Origin: Anaerolineaceae bacterium
Lineage (GTDB): Bacteria > Chloroflexota > Anaerolineae > Aggregatilineales > Phototrophicaceae
Length of the DNA stretch: 64,000 bases
Direction of reading: 5' to 3'
NCBI GenBank assembly: GCA_026708325.1
Contig: JAPOVC010000006.1
Span: forward strand, 124,001 to 188,000
Shown here: one piece after another, positions 44,800 through 53,852 of the stretch
How the letters are laid out: each line of letters begins with the position of its first letter
Position numbering within the stretch: position 1 is the stretch's first letter
Made by a program: the position numbers and the translations under genes
Notes under the pieces: generated by a model
The model's input: only the letters and a program-made list of their open reading frames with translations
Told to the model about the DNA's origin: nothing
The model's database searches: none

Positions 44800-44870
44800 T
44801 ACAGCGTGGCAGGGGCAGCGGCAAGAGTGAATTGGCGAGGCGACCGCCAGGCTCGCCCGCCCGTGCCGGC

Positions 44871-45929
44871 TTACCAGGCGTAGGCATCGGGCGCCTGGCC
44901 GCCCGGACCGGGCCAGATCTCGTCGAGGCGGGCCATGGCCGCCTCATCGAGGTCAAGCTCAAGGGCGCGGGTGTTGTCGGCCAGTTGCTCCCTTGAGCGC
45001 GGCCCGAGGATCGTGGCGGCGACGACCGGGTTCTTCAGCAGCCAGGCGGTCGCCACGTGGACCGGCGATTCGCCCAGGTCGCGGCAGAAGGATTCCCAGG
45101 CATCGACCCTGGCTTTCATTGGCTGGTCCAGGTCGTCGTAAACGGGCGTGCGCCGGCCCTCGGCGGCTTTCTTCAGGACGCCGGCCAGCAAGCCGCCATC
45201 GAGGGGCATGTAGGCCAGCAGGCCCAAACCGTATTCGCGACAGGCCGGGATGACTTCCAGCTCCACGGTTCGCTTGTTCAGGTTGTAGAGGCTCTGGTCG
45301 CTGACGGGGCCGAGGAAATGTCGCGCCGCGGCCCGTTCGCAGGCCTGGGCGATGTTCCAGCCGGCGAAGTTGCTGCTGCCCACGTAGAGCACCTTGCCCT
45401 GCTGCACCAGCAACTCCATGGCCTGCCAGATTTCCTCCCAGGGCGTGTCCGCCTTGCGGTGAGCCGGGCGATAGAGGTCGACGCCCGGTTTGGCCATGCC
45501 CCATTCGAATTCCGTGGGCTGCGGCGCGCCGCGGTCCACGTGGTGCATCTGGTACAGGTCGATGTGGTCCGTTCCCATGCGTCGCAGGCTGTCTTCACAG
45601 GCCTGACGAATGTGGTAGGCCGACAGGCCCCGGTCGTTGACCTCGTCGCTCATGGGGAAGTACACCTTGCTGGCGAGGACAATCTGTCTTCTGCGCGATT
45701 TGTCCTGCGCCAGCCAGCGCCCGATGATTTCCTCGCTCAGGCCCGGCTGTTCGCGACCGCCCCACCAGCCGTAGATGTCGGCTGTATCGAAGAAATTGAT
45801 GCCCATCTCCAGGGCGTGGCTCATGATCTCGAGGCTATCGGCGGCGGCGGTGAAGGGGCCGAGGTTGGCCGTGCCCAGGCAAAACCTGCTGACCACGGCG
45901 GCAGTTCGTCCCAGATGCGTGTATTGCAT
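44871..45929 (-). CDS. Aldo/keto reductase, copy 2, 352 aa
   Basis: ATG 45929 with AAGGAG about 10 bases upstream sets the start; the frame is open upstream without support. It is closely similar to copy 1: DTADIYGWWGGRE (Asp, Tyr), LASKVYF (Lys), MHHVD (His) and VGSSNFAGWN. The C-terminal NADPH region reads ILGPRSREQLADN. The two copies differ mainly around 195-230 and 275-300, the substrate-loop regions. It is divergent from a GH117-like gene (202-base gap), so both may act on the same released sugar; that is inference. Confidence 0.93.
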   Translation of the reverse strand: MQYTHLGRTAAVVSRFCLGTANLGPFTAAADSLEIMSHALEMGINFFDTADIYGWWGGREQPGLSEEIIGRWLAQDKSRRRQIVLASKVYFPMSDEVNDRGLSAYHIRQACEDSLRRMGTDHIDLYQMHHVDRGAPQPTEFEWGMAKPGVDLYRPAHRKADTPWEEIWQAMELLVQQGKVLYVGSSNFAGWNIAQACERAAARHFLGPVSDQSLYNLNKRTVELEVIPACREYGLGLLAYMPLDGGLLAGVLKKAAEGRRTPVYDDLDQPMKARVDAWESFCRDLGESPVHVATAWLLKNPVVAATILGPRSREQLADNTRALELDLDEAAMARLDEIWPGPGGQAPDAYAW

Positions 45930-46131
45930 GATCGGCGCTCCTTCCTGAAGGCCGCAGCGCGGCTCGCCTGTCCTGTTTGCTGCGGGCCGGGGAGCTGTGA
46001 ATTCGCAGCGACGGTCCATTGTAACGCCTGGCGCCGACGGCGTCCCTTTGGCGGCATCATCGGCATTGTTCGGTAAACTGTGGGTCACCCTGTTGCTGGC
46101 TGCAACAGTTGCGCGATCAGGAGTTGATGAC

Positions 46132-47217
46132 ATGTCGCCATTGAGCGCCGCCATGGCGCGCTTCGCAGGGCCGGACATCCACAGCCCCTGGCACACCAAC
46201 TTTCGCTACAGTCCGATCAGCGGCCTGGCGTATGACTCCGGCGTCACCCGACGCGATCCGAGTTGCATCCTGCTGGTGGACGGGCGCTATTATGTCTGGT
46301 ACACGCGCCACGCGGGGCCGGCCGCGGTGGGGCACGAACGCGCCACGGAGGTGTTGCCGGCCATGCCCTGGGACCTGGCGGAGGTCTGGTACGCGACTTC
46401 TGCAGACGGCCATAACTGGCAGGAGCGGGGACCGGCGATTCGGCGCGGCCCCAAAGGGGCGTACGACGAGCGCAGCATTTTTACGCCCGACGTCATGGCG
46501 CACGAGGGGCGTTTCTATCTGGTCTACCAGGTCAGTCCGGCGCCCACCTGGCGTTGCACCCCGGAGTCGATCGCCATCGCCTGGTCCGACAGCCCGGATG
46601 GCCCCTGGACGAAGAGCGATGCGCCGGTCGTCGAGCCGGACGACTCGGGAGAGGTTGACGAACGCGCCAACCCGGAGGAAGCGAGTGTGCAGGGCGCCTG
46701 GGACAGCCTGCGCGTGCATGACCCGGCCCTGCTCTACCGCGACGGGCAGTACTGGCTTTATTACAAGGGCGAGGGCATCGGCTACAGCAACCAGGAATCA
46801 AAGTGGGGCGTGGCCATTGCCGACGATCCCCTGGGCCCCTACCGCAAGTCCGCGCTGAACCCGGTCACCAACAGTGGCCATGAGGTGATGGTCTGGCCCT
46901 GGCAGGGCGGGGTGGCGGGTCTGTTGACGCGTTGCGGGCCGGAACGCGACACCATCCAGTACGCGGCGGACGGCCTCAACTTCGAGCCGCGGGCCAGCAT
47001 CAGCCGCCCGCCCGAGGCCGCGGGCGCCCTGCGCATCCCGCCGGAGCAGAACGATCATCCCCTGGCCGGGCTGGCCTGGGGATTGTGTCACGTCACGCAA
47101 TGGAGCCTGCACGGCGTACGGCAGGGCAATGACAATCTGGGGCTGGCGCAGATCAACGCGCCGCGCGACTTTCTGCTGCGCTGGGAAAGCGACCGCAGAC
47201 GCTCGGCTTTCGTCTAG
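46132..47217 (+). CDS. GH117-like propeller hydrolase, third gene, 361 aa
   Basis: ATG 46132 follows AGGAG by 8 bases. The same blade wording is present: TNFRYSPISGLAYDSGVT, RRDPSCILLVDGRYYVWYTR, YATSADGHNWQERG, RSIFTPDVMAHEGRFYLVYQ, LRVHDPALL and NSGHEVMVWPW. The presumed catalytic positions are Asp42, Asp197 and His250-Glu251, all present. It lacks a signal peptide. The gene opens a plus-strand run with the VCBS protein, the TIM-barrel protein and a sulfatase, spaced or overlapped tightly, which looks like one operon. It is the closest match in the window to canonical GH117 length. Confidence 0.77.
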   Translation: MSPLSAAMARFAGPDIHSPWHTNFRYSPISGLAYDSGVTRRDPSCILLVDGRYYVWYTRHAGPAAVGHERATEVLPAMPWDLAEVWYATSADGHNWQERGPAIRRGPKGAYDERSIFTPDVMAHEGRFYLVYQVSPAPTWRCTPESIAIAWSDSPDGPWTKSDAPVVEPDDSGEVDERANPEEASVQGAWDSLRVHDPALLYRDGQYWLYYKGEGIGYSNQESKWGVAIADDPLGPYRKSALNPVTNSGHEVMVWPWQGGVAGLLTRCGPERDTIQYAADGLNFEPRASISRPPEAAGALRIPPEQNDHPLAGLAWGLCHVTQWSLHGVRQGNDNLGLAQINAPRDFLLRWESDRRRSAFV

Positions 47218-47245
47218 AGAAGAGGACCGGCAAGGGGGCACGAAA

Positions 47246-50224
47246 ATGAAACGGGCAATTTTGTTGCTGACATTGATCCTGACATTGACGAACGCAGTCC
47301 CGGCCCAGGAAGCGTCCCTGCCGCCGTTCAGCGACGTGACCGTCGCCGCCGGCGTCGGCCTGGCGCATGCCGGAACGGCGCCGGGCATGCCGCTGGGCAA
47401 CGGCGTCGCCTGGGGCGATTTTGATCGCGACGGCTGGCCCGACCTCTTCGTCAGCAACCAGGGCGGCCCCAACGCGCTCTACCGCAACCTTGGTGACGGC
47501 AGCTTCGTCGACGTCGCTGCGGAGGCGGGCGTCAGCGCGACGGAGGACTTCGGCAGCGGCGCGGTCTTCGGCGACTATGACAACGACGGCTGGCCCGACC
47601 TCTTCGTGGCCAACATCGGCGCCAACCGGCTCTTCCGCAACCTCGGCGACGGACGCTTCGAGGACGTGACCACCGCCGCCGGTCTCGGCGACGAAGGCTA
47701 CAGCCAGTCCGGCGCCTGGGGCGACTACGACAACGACGGCTGGCTCGATCTGTACATCAGCAACCATATTGCGCCGGACGGCAGCGCCGATCGCCTGTGG
47801 CACAACCTGGGCGATGGCCGTTTTGAGGACGCCTCCGACCTCTTGCCCTGGCGCCTGCGCTCCGGCGCGGCCTTTGTGGCCAGCTTTGTAGACTACGATG
47901 ACGATGGCGACCAGGACCTCTACGTCATCAACGACAAGTGGTTTGGCGAGACCACCAGCAACGTGCTGTGGCGCAACGAGGGGCCTGGCCCGGCGAATTC
48001 GGCGGAGCGGCACGACTGGCTGTTTCGCGACGTTTCGACCCACAGCGGCACGAGTTACACGGTCAACGGCATGGGTCTGGCTGTAGGCGACGTCGACAAC
48101 GACCTCGATCAGGACTTCCTCTTCACCAACATCGGCGCCAACGTCTTGCTGAGCAACAGCGGCGACGGACGTTTCCGCGACTTCACACAGGTGGCCGGTG
48201 TGGCGCGCGCCAGCCTGCCGGATGGCAGCGAGGCCCTGACATGGTGCGCGCTGTTCCTTGACTTTGACCACGACACCTGGCTGGACAGCTTCCTTTGCGG
48301 CAGCCCGCTGGACAGCGGTGACGGCCAGCCCGATGCGCTCTACCACAACCGCGGCGACGGCCGCTTTGCGGACATCGCGGTTGAGACCGGCATGGACGCG
48401 GCGCAGTGGACCCGCTCCGGCGCCTGGGCGGACTACGACCGCGACGGCGACCTGGACCTGTACCTCGCCAGTTACGGCCAGAGCGGGCAGCTGTGGCGCA
48501 ACAACGTCCGGGACAGCAACTGGCTGACGCTGGAGCTGCGCGGCGTGGTCAGCAACCGTGACGGCATCGGCGCGAAGATTCGACTCGACGCAGGGGGCGT
48601 CACCCAGTTGCGCGAGATGCGCAGCGGGGAGAGCCTGGGCGCGGGCAACCAGTTGCTGGCGCACTTCGGCCTGGGTGGCGCCGACAGCGCGGAACGCATC
48701 GAAATCGCCTGGCCCTCCGGCATTGTCCAGACCCTGGCCGACGTGGGGGCGCGTCAGCACCTGGTCGTGGAAGAGGCCGCCGTTTACGGCCACGCACGTG
48801 ATCTGCGCCTGCGCCTGTCGGACGGGCACCTGGACCGGATTGCCTGCGGTCAGCCCTGGGATCTCGGGATCGACGTTCTCAACATGGGCAGTGAAGCGCA
48901 GCGCGATCTGCAACTTCAGGTCATGGTCAGCGGGAGCGACGGGCTGGAGCTGTCCCACACGATCAATCTGGCCGACCCCACCGGCAGCGCGCTCTTGCCG
49001 GCCGGGGAATCGCTGCACCACGTATGGGAGGGAGCGTTTGTGCCCGGGGCCGGAATCGATTACGCGCTTGAAGTGGAAGCGCTGCTCCCTGGAGATGACT
49101 GGCCAACGAACAACGTCGTTCACATCACCCTGGCGGGCGCGGCCCTGATAGCGCCGCAGGTGCCGCTGATGCCGGCCGAATACGAACCCGGAGCGGCGGC
49201 CGTCGCCGGCGACTTCAACGGCGACGGTCTCCATGACATTTACCTGGTCAACCACGGGCAGACCAATGCCCTGTTGCTGAACCAGGGCGACGGCGGCTTC
49301 GTCGCGGCCGGTGAAGCGGCGGGCGTCGATCACGGTGGCTTTGGCGTGGCGGGGGTCGCGGCGGACCTGGACGGCGACGCGGACCTGGACCTTTACCTGC
49401 TCAACGCGCAACAGAAGGACGTCCTCTATCGCAATCGCGGCGATGGAGTTTTTGAAGTCGCTGAAGACGCGGGCGTGGGTCAGGAGGCGCTGGGCAGCGA
49501 AGCGGCGGTCGCCGCCGACTTCGACGGCGATGGCGACCTGGACCTCTATGTGGTGCACCAGCGTCAGCCCAACGAACTCTGGCTGAACGACGGGTTGGCC
49601 CGATTCACCCTGGTCGACGCGGAGATCGCCGGACGCGGCATAGGAAGGGCCGTTGCCGCCCTCGACGTAGAGTCGGACGGCGACCCTGATCTCTACCTGG
49701 TCAACGACGGCCAGCCCGACCAGCTCTTCATCAATCAGGGCGGAGCCGTTTTTCTGGAAGCCGACCTGAGCGGGAGCGCGGCGGGTCGCAGCCCCGGCCG
49801 CGGCCTCGCCAGCGCCGACTTCGACGGCGACGGACTGCCTGACCTGTTCATCGCCAGAGAGGGACGAGCCGGCGCGCTCTACCTGAACGGTGGCGATGGC
49901 AGCTTCAAAGAGGCGGAGGCGGGCATGATAGCCGCCAGCGGCAGCGAGGTGGTGGCGCGCGACTTTGACGATGACGGCGCAATTGACCTTTTCGTGACCG
50001 GTAGCCAGTCCAGTCAATTGTGGCTCAACCGGGGCGACGCCAGTTTTCATCTGGTCAGCGCCTGCGCCGGCCTTGACCTGGCCGGAAGCGCCGTGGCCGC
50101 CACAGCGGCCGACCTCGCTGGCGACGGCATGCCGGAGCTTTACCTGGTGAAGGCCGGTCTCCCCGATCTCCTGCTCGTCAATCATTACGGCAAGGGGCCC
50201 GCCTGCCACGAGGATGGCGCATGA
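47246..50224 (+). CDS. Secreted VCBS/FG-GAP repeat protein with UnbV/ASPIC domain, 992 aa
   Basis: ATG 47246 starts a signal peptide (KRAILLLTLILTLTNAVPA). Residues about 30-415 are FG-GAP/VCBS repeats with calcium-binding loops such as DFDRDGWPDL, DYDNDGWPDL and DVDNDLDQDF, probably one beta-propeller. Residues about 418-512 form an ASPIC/UnbV domain (GIGAKIRLDAGGVTQLREMR, then SGESLGAGNQ, IEIAWPSGIVQTL), as in CRTAC1-like proteins. About 515-640 looks like a CARDB-type beta domain. A second FG-GAP series (DFNGDGLHDIYLV, DFDGDGDLDLYVV) fills the rest. It should be exported and bind carbohydrate or protein. Its stop overlaps the next ATG, tying an extracellular binding protein to the hydrolase genes. 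Confidence 0.85.
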   Translation: MKRAILLLTLILTLTNAVPAQEASLPPFSDVTVAAGVGLAHAGTAPGMPLGNGVAWGDFDRDGWPDLFVSNQGGPNALYRNLGDGSFVDVAAEAGVSATEDFGSGAVFGDYDNDGWPDLFVANIGANRLFRNLGDGRFEDVTTAAGLGDEGYSQSGAWGDYDNDGWLDLYISNHIAPDGSADRLWHNLGDGRFEDASDLLPWRLRSGAAFVASFVDYDDDGDQDLYVINDKWFGETTSNVLWRNEGPGPANSAERHDWLFRDVSTHSGTSYTVNGMGLAVGDVDNDLDQDFLFTNIGANVLLSNSGDGRFRDFTQVAGVARASLPDGSEALTWCALFLDFDHDTWLDSFLCGSPLDSGDGQPDALYHNRGDGRFADIAVETGMDAAQWTRSGAWADYDRDGDLDLYLASYGQSGQLWRNNVRDSNWLTLELRGVVSNRDGIGAKIRLDAGGVTQLREMRSGESLGAGNQLLAHFGLGGADSAERIEIAWPSGIVQTLADVGARQHLVVEEAAVYGHARDLRLRLSDGHLDRIACGQPWDLGIDVLNMGSEAQRDLQLQVMVSGSDGLELSHTINLADPTGSALLPAGESLHHVWEGAFVPGAGIDYALEVEALLPGDDWPTNNVVHITLAGAALIAPQVPLMPAEYEPGAAAVAGDFNGDGLHDIYLVNHGQTNALLLNQGDGGFVAAGEAAGVDHGGFGVAGVAADLDGDADLDLYLLNAQQKDVLYRNRGDGVFEVAEDAGVGQEALGSEAAVAADFDGDGDLDLYVVHQRQPNELWLNDGLARFTLVDAEIAGRGIGRAVAALDVESDGDPDLYLVNDGQPDQLFINQGGAVFLEADLSGSAAGRSPGRGLASADFDGDGLPDLFIAREGRAGALYLNGGDGSFKEAEAGMIAASGSEVVARDFDDDGAIDLFVTGSQSSQLWLNRGDASFHLVSACAGLDLAGSAVAATAADLAGDGMPELYLVKAGLPDLLLVNHYGKGPACHEDGA

Positions 50225-52011
50225 CCCTCAGGCGTTCGGACGTGGTCATCACCCGACCCTGCAGCATGGAGGACTATCGCCGCTACCGCGCCACGGCGCT
50301 CGCCTGGGGTTTCCTGCCGGAACCGGACCGGCGCGGTCTGTCGCCGGACGGCGAGATGATGCGCGACGTGGACGAGGCCCATCGCTGCGGCGCGAAATTT
50401 CAGGGCCGGGTCGAGCTGGATGCCGACTGGATCGGCATGATCGACTATGACCCGGACTACATGGACTCGGTCGTGCGAGACATCGAAGGCCGGCCGCAAT
50501 ACACCTGGTGGACGCATCGCTATCGCGGCAATCCCTCCTGGCATTTCTGCACCAACGCGCCGGGCTACCGGCGCTACCTCTTCCACCAGCTGGACCGGGT
50601 GATGAAGGCCGGCACGGACTGGTTGATGATCGATTCGGCCATCCCCACCATCGGCGCGCTGACCGCGCGCTACGGCGGCTGCTTCTGCAGGCACTGCATG
50701 GCGGGCTTTCGTGACTGGCTGGCGCAGAATACAACGCCGGAGCAACTGGCGGCCGAAGACGTGGAGGACATCTGCCGCTTCGACTGGGGCGAGTGGTTGC
50801 GCGAGCGCGGCGTCGATGACTCTCGTTATCGCGAGAACATCCAGGCTTTCCCGCCGACCATCCCGCTGGCCGGGCGCTATTTCGACTATCAGTGGGGAGA
50901 GGTCGACGCCCTTTTCCGCGAATTCAAACGACGGGCGCAGGAATACCGCGACGACTATGTGCCGATGAGCTCGAATTCGCCCTGGTACTGGCCGCAATTC
51001 CCCTACGCCGTCGAGGCCCACGATTTCTACACCAACGAACTGGAATACCACCCGCCGGAACGCGAGGTCTTTCCGACCTCGCCGATCTACGTCCTGAAAC
51101 TGGCCGAGGCGCTGGGGCGGATCGTCGGCCTGACCGGCATACCGCGCGCCTTTGAGCCCTACCGCCTCAGGCCGCGGCCGGGGCACATTCGCCTGTGGAT
51201 GGCGCAGGCCGCGGCCCTGGGCCACGTCTTCATGGTGCCGGCGAAGATGTGGACCCTGCGCGTCCCCGGCGAGGCCGACCGCTGGTACTACAGCGACCCC
51301 GGCGACTACGAAGAGATTTGCCACTTCATCCGCGACCATGCCGGTCTGCTGGATGAATACGAGTCCCTGGCCAGCGTGGCGCTGGTCTTCAGCAACCTGG
51401 CCGTGCGGCGTTTCGTGGGTGAGACGCGCGTCGGGCGTCTGGGCGGGCAGGAGCGCAGCGCGCCGGACACGCCCCTGCATCGGGCCACGCTGGCCCTGAC
51501 TCACGCCAACATTCCCGCGCGTTTGCTCGTCGCCGGCGACGGCATGCTGCCGGACCAGTTGGCGACGGCGGACCTTGACGCCTTTCAGGCGGTCGTGCGC
51601 TTCGAGCCCTCGCCACTGACGGAGGAACAGGAGACTCGTCTGCAGCGGGCCAGTGACCGGTTGCACACCTTCAGATCGACGGAGGCGCTGCTGGCGACGC
51701 TGGAACGGCCGCTGACCCTTGAAGGGGCGGCGGGCATTGTGGCCGTGCCGCGCCATCAGCCGCAGGACCCGGGTGCCCCGGCCATCGTACATTTGTTGAA
51801 CACAAACTACGACGCCGAAGGGGATGCCTACCACGAGCAGCGAGAGTTCACCCTGGTCCTGAAACACTGGCTCTACGGACGCGAATTCAGCGGCGCGCGT
51901 TTGCACGCGCCCGGCGAGCCCGCGCAGGCGCTGGACTGCGTCAATGACGATGATGAGACCCGCGTACGTGTATCGCGGCTCGACATGTGGGCCATCCTTG
52001 AACTTGAATGA
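50221..52011 (+). CDS. Putative glycoside-hydrolase-like TIM-barrel protein, 596 aa
   Basis: ATG 50221 overlaps the preceding stop (ATGA). The N-terminal 400 residues alternate strands and helices in a TIM-barrel-like way, with ADWIGMIDYDPDYMD, DWLMIDSAIPTIGALTARYG and a CFCRHCMAGFRDWL motif resembling the cysteine cluster in uncharacterised GH42/GH-A-like families. SSNSPWYWPQ and EAHDFYTNELEY could be later barrel strands bearing acidic residues. The C-terminal part resembles the glutaminase-amidotransferase-like and beta domains that follow such barrels (HLLNTNYDAEGDAY). No signal peptide is present. The function is uncertain; glycoside hydrolysis is inferred from fold and neighbours. Confidence 0.6.
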   Translation: MTLRRSDVVITRPCSMEDYRRYRATALAWGFLPEPDRRGLSPDGEMMRDVDEAHRCGAKFQGRVELDADWIGMIDYDPDYMDSVVRDIEGRPQYTWWTHRYRGNPSWHFCTNAPGYRRYLFHQLDRVMKAGTDWLMIDSAIPTIGALTARYGGCFCRHCMAGFRDWLAQNTTPEQLAAEDVEDICRFDWGEWLRERGVDDSRYRENIQAFPPTIPLAGRYFDYQWGEVDALFREFKRRAQEYRDDYVPMSSNSPWYWPQFPYAVEAHDFYTNELEYHPPEREVFPTSPIYVLKLAEALGRIVGLTGIPRAFEPYRLRPRPGHIRLWMAQAAALGHVFMVPAKMWTLRVPGEADRWYYSDPGDYEEICHFIRDHAGLLDEYESLASVALVFSNLAVRRFVGETRVGRLGGQERSAPDTPLHRATLALTHANIPARLLVAGDGMLPDQLATADLDAFQAVVRFEPSPLTEEQETRLQRASDRLHTFRSTEALLATLERPLTLEGAAGIVAVPRHQPQDPGAPAIVHLLNTNYDAEGDAYHEQREFTLVLKHWLYGREFSGARLHAPGEPAQALDCVNDDDETRVRVSRLDMWAILELE

Positions 52012-52027
52012 CGGAACGGGAGGCACC

Positions 52028-53812
52028 GTGAAGGACATCCAAGGTCCCAACATCGTGCTGGTGATGACCGACGATCAGGGTTACGGCGACCTGGGTTGCA
52101 CCGGCAACCCGGTCCTGCGCACGCCGCATCTCGACGCCTTTCACGACGAGAGCCTGCGTCTGCGCGACTACCACGTCGGGCCGACCTGCGCGCCGACGCG
52201 GGCCGGTCTGCTGACCGGGCGTTACGCCAACAGCACCGGCGTCTGGCACACCATCGGCGGCCGCTCGCTGCTGCGCCAGGACGAGCGCACGCTGGCGGAC
52301 TGCCTGCGGGAGGCGGGTTGGCGCACGGGCATCTTCGGCAAGTGGCACCTGGGCGACGTCTCGCCCTACACGCCGCTGGAGCGCGGCTTCGACGAGGCCA
52401 TCGTGCACGGCGCCGGCGGCATCAGCCAGACCAACGACCACTGGGGCAACGACTACTTCGACGACGTCTACCGCGACAATGGGGAGATGCGACAGTTTGA
52501 GGGTTACTGCACCGACGTCTGGTTCCGCGAGGGCCTGGCCTTCATCGAACGCAACCGCGAGCGTCCCTTCTTTTGCATGATTACGCCCAACGCGCCGCAC
52601 AGCCCCTGGAACGTGGAGACGCGCTACAGCGAGCCCTACCGCGGGCAGGTGTCCGAAGAGCGCGCCCGCTTCTACGGCATGATCGCCAACATCGACGAAA
52701 ACTTTGGCGGGCTGCGCGCGCGTCTGGCGGAGCTTGGGCTGGAAGACGACACCCTGCTGATCTTCTCGACCGACAACGGCAGCGCCGGCGGCGTCAGCGT
52801 GGATGAGGACGGTCACCTGGTCGACGGCTACAACGCGGGCATGCGCGGCATGAAGGTCTGGCAGTACGAAGGCGGCCACCGCGTGCCCTTCTTCCTGCGC
52901 TGGCCGGCCGGCGGCATGGGCGGTGGTCGCGATATCGACCAGCCCGGTTCGCACATCGACATCAAGCCGACCCTGCTGGACCTCTGCGGCGTGGTCGACG
53001 AGGCCGGCCCGCGGGTGCACGGCCGCAGTCTGCGACCGCTGCTGGAGGGCGACGGGGCCGACTGGCCGGAGCGCAGCATCGTCACCGACACGCAGCGTCT
53101 GGTGCAACCGCGCAAGTGGCGCAAGAGCGCGGTGATGCGGGGCTCCTGGCGCCTGATCGACGGCCGCGAACTCTACGACCTGGCGAGCGATCCCGGTCAG
53201 CGCGAGGACGTCGCCGGGCAGCATCCGGGGCGCGTGGAGCAGATGCGCGCGGACTACGAGGCGTGGTGGGAGCTGGTCAGCGAGCAGTTTGATCGCGACA
53301 TCCCGATGGCCATCGGCGGGCCGGCTGCGCAACAGACCCTGCTCACCGGACACGACTGGCGCAACGAGGACGTCACCTGCATCGTCTCCCAGGGGGACGT
53401 ACGTCAGGGTCGCGACGCCGAAGGCCATTTCGAAGTGGAGATTCTGCAGGGCGGGCGCTACGAGTTCGAATTGCGGCGCTGGCCGCCGGAGACGCAGCAC
53501 GCCATCGATGCCGGCATCAAGGGCGACGATGTGGCCTGGGAGCGCGAGTGGGTCGATGAGCGTTTCAACTATTGGTACACGGGCGGTGTCGCCCTGCCGT
53601 TGACGCGGGCGACCTTACGCATCGACTACGCGGACGAACATCCGCCTCTGGACCTGGCGGGCGAGGTCGAGCCCGGCAGTCAGGGCGTGTGCTTCACAGC
53701 CGACTTGCAGCCGGGCGCGGCCCATCTGCGCGCGCGCCTGCTGGACGACGAGGGTCACGCCCGCGGCGCGTACTACGTGCAGGTGCGGCTGCTGGAGGCC
53801 GGGTTGGCCTGA
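52028..53812 (+). CDS. Sulfatase (arylsulfatase family S1), 594 aa
   Basis: GTG 52028 has GGGAGG five bases upstream. The formylglycine motif is C54-A-P-T-R in GPTCAPTRAGLLTGR, modified after translation to the catalytic aldehyde. Metal ligands are visible: MTDDQGYGD at the N terminus and FSTDNGSAGG near residue 250. KWHLGD and APHSPW are further active-site stretches. Residues about 430-594 form an extra beta-rich C-terminal domain found in some carbohydrate sulfatases. No signal peptide is seen, so it would desulfate imported fragments in the cytoplasm unless exported by another route. It closes the plus-strand operon starting at 46,132. Confidence 0.94.
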   Translation: MKDIQGPNIVLVMTDDQGYGDLGCTGNPVLRTPHLDAFHDESLRLRDYHVGPTCAPTRAGLLTGRYANSTGVWHTIGGRSLLRQDERTLADCLREAGWRTGIFGKWHLGDVSPYTPLERGFDEAIVHGAGGISQTNDHWGNDYFDDVYRDNGEMRQFEGYCTDVWFREGLAFIERNRERPFFCMITPNAPHSPWNVETRYSEPYRGQVSEERARFYGMIANIDENFGGLRARLAELGLEDDTLLIFSTDNGSAGGVSVDEDGHLVDGYNAGMRGMKVWQYEGGHRVPFFLRWPAGGMGGGRDIDQPGSHIDIKPTLLDLCGVVDEAGPRVHGRSLRPLLEGDGADWPERSIVTDTQRLVQPRKWRKSAVMRGSWRLIDGRELYDLASDPGQREDVAGQHPGRVEQMRADYEAWWELVSEQFDRDIPMAIGGPAAQQTLLTGHDWRNEDVTCIVSQGDVRQGRDAEGHFEVEILQGGRYEFELRRWPPETQHAIDAGIKGDDVAWEREWVDERFNYWYTGGVALPLTRATLRIDYADEHPPLDLAGEVEPGSQGVCFTADLQPGAAHLRARLLDDEGHARGAYYVQVRLLEAGLA

Positions 53813-53852
53813 GGGGCGAAGGCCCTGTCACGCCTGTTGGAAATCTGCAATT

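Noticed and set aside
47153-50209. Very long open frame (about 1,018 codons) on the minus strand
   Set aside because: It mirrors the VCBS protein gene on the plus strand. Its translation is low-complexity Val/Ala/Gln/Arg without domains, while the plus strand has a signal peptide, FG-GAP loops and a ribosome binding site.
50185-53500. Long minus-strand open frames opposite the TIM-barrel protein and the sulfatase
   Set aside because: Shadows caused by high GC at third positions; the plus-strand frames have clear family motifs (CAPTR sulfatase motif, barrel segments).
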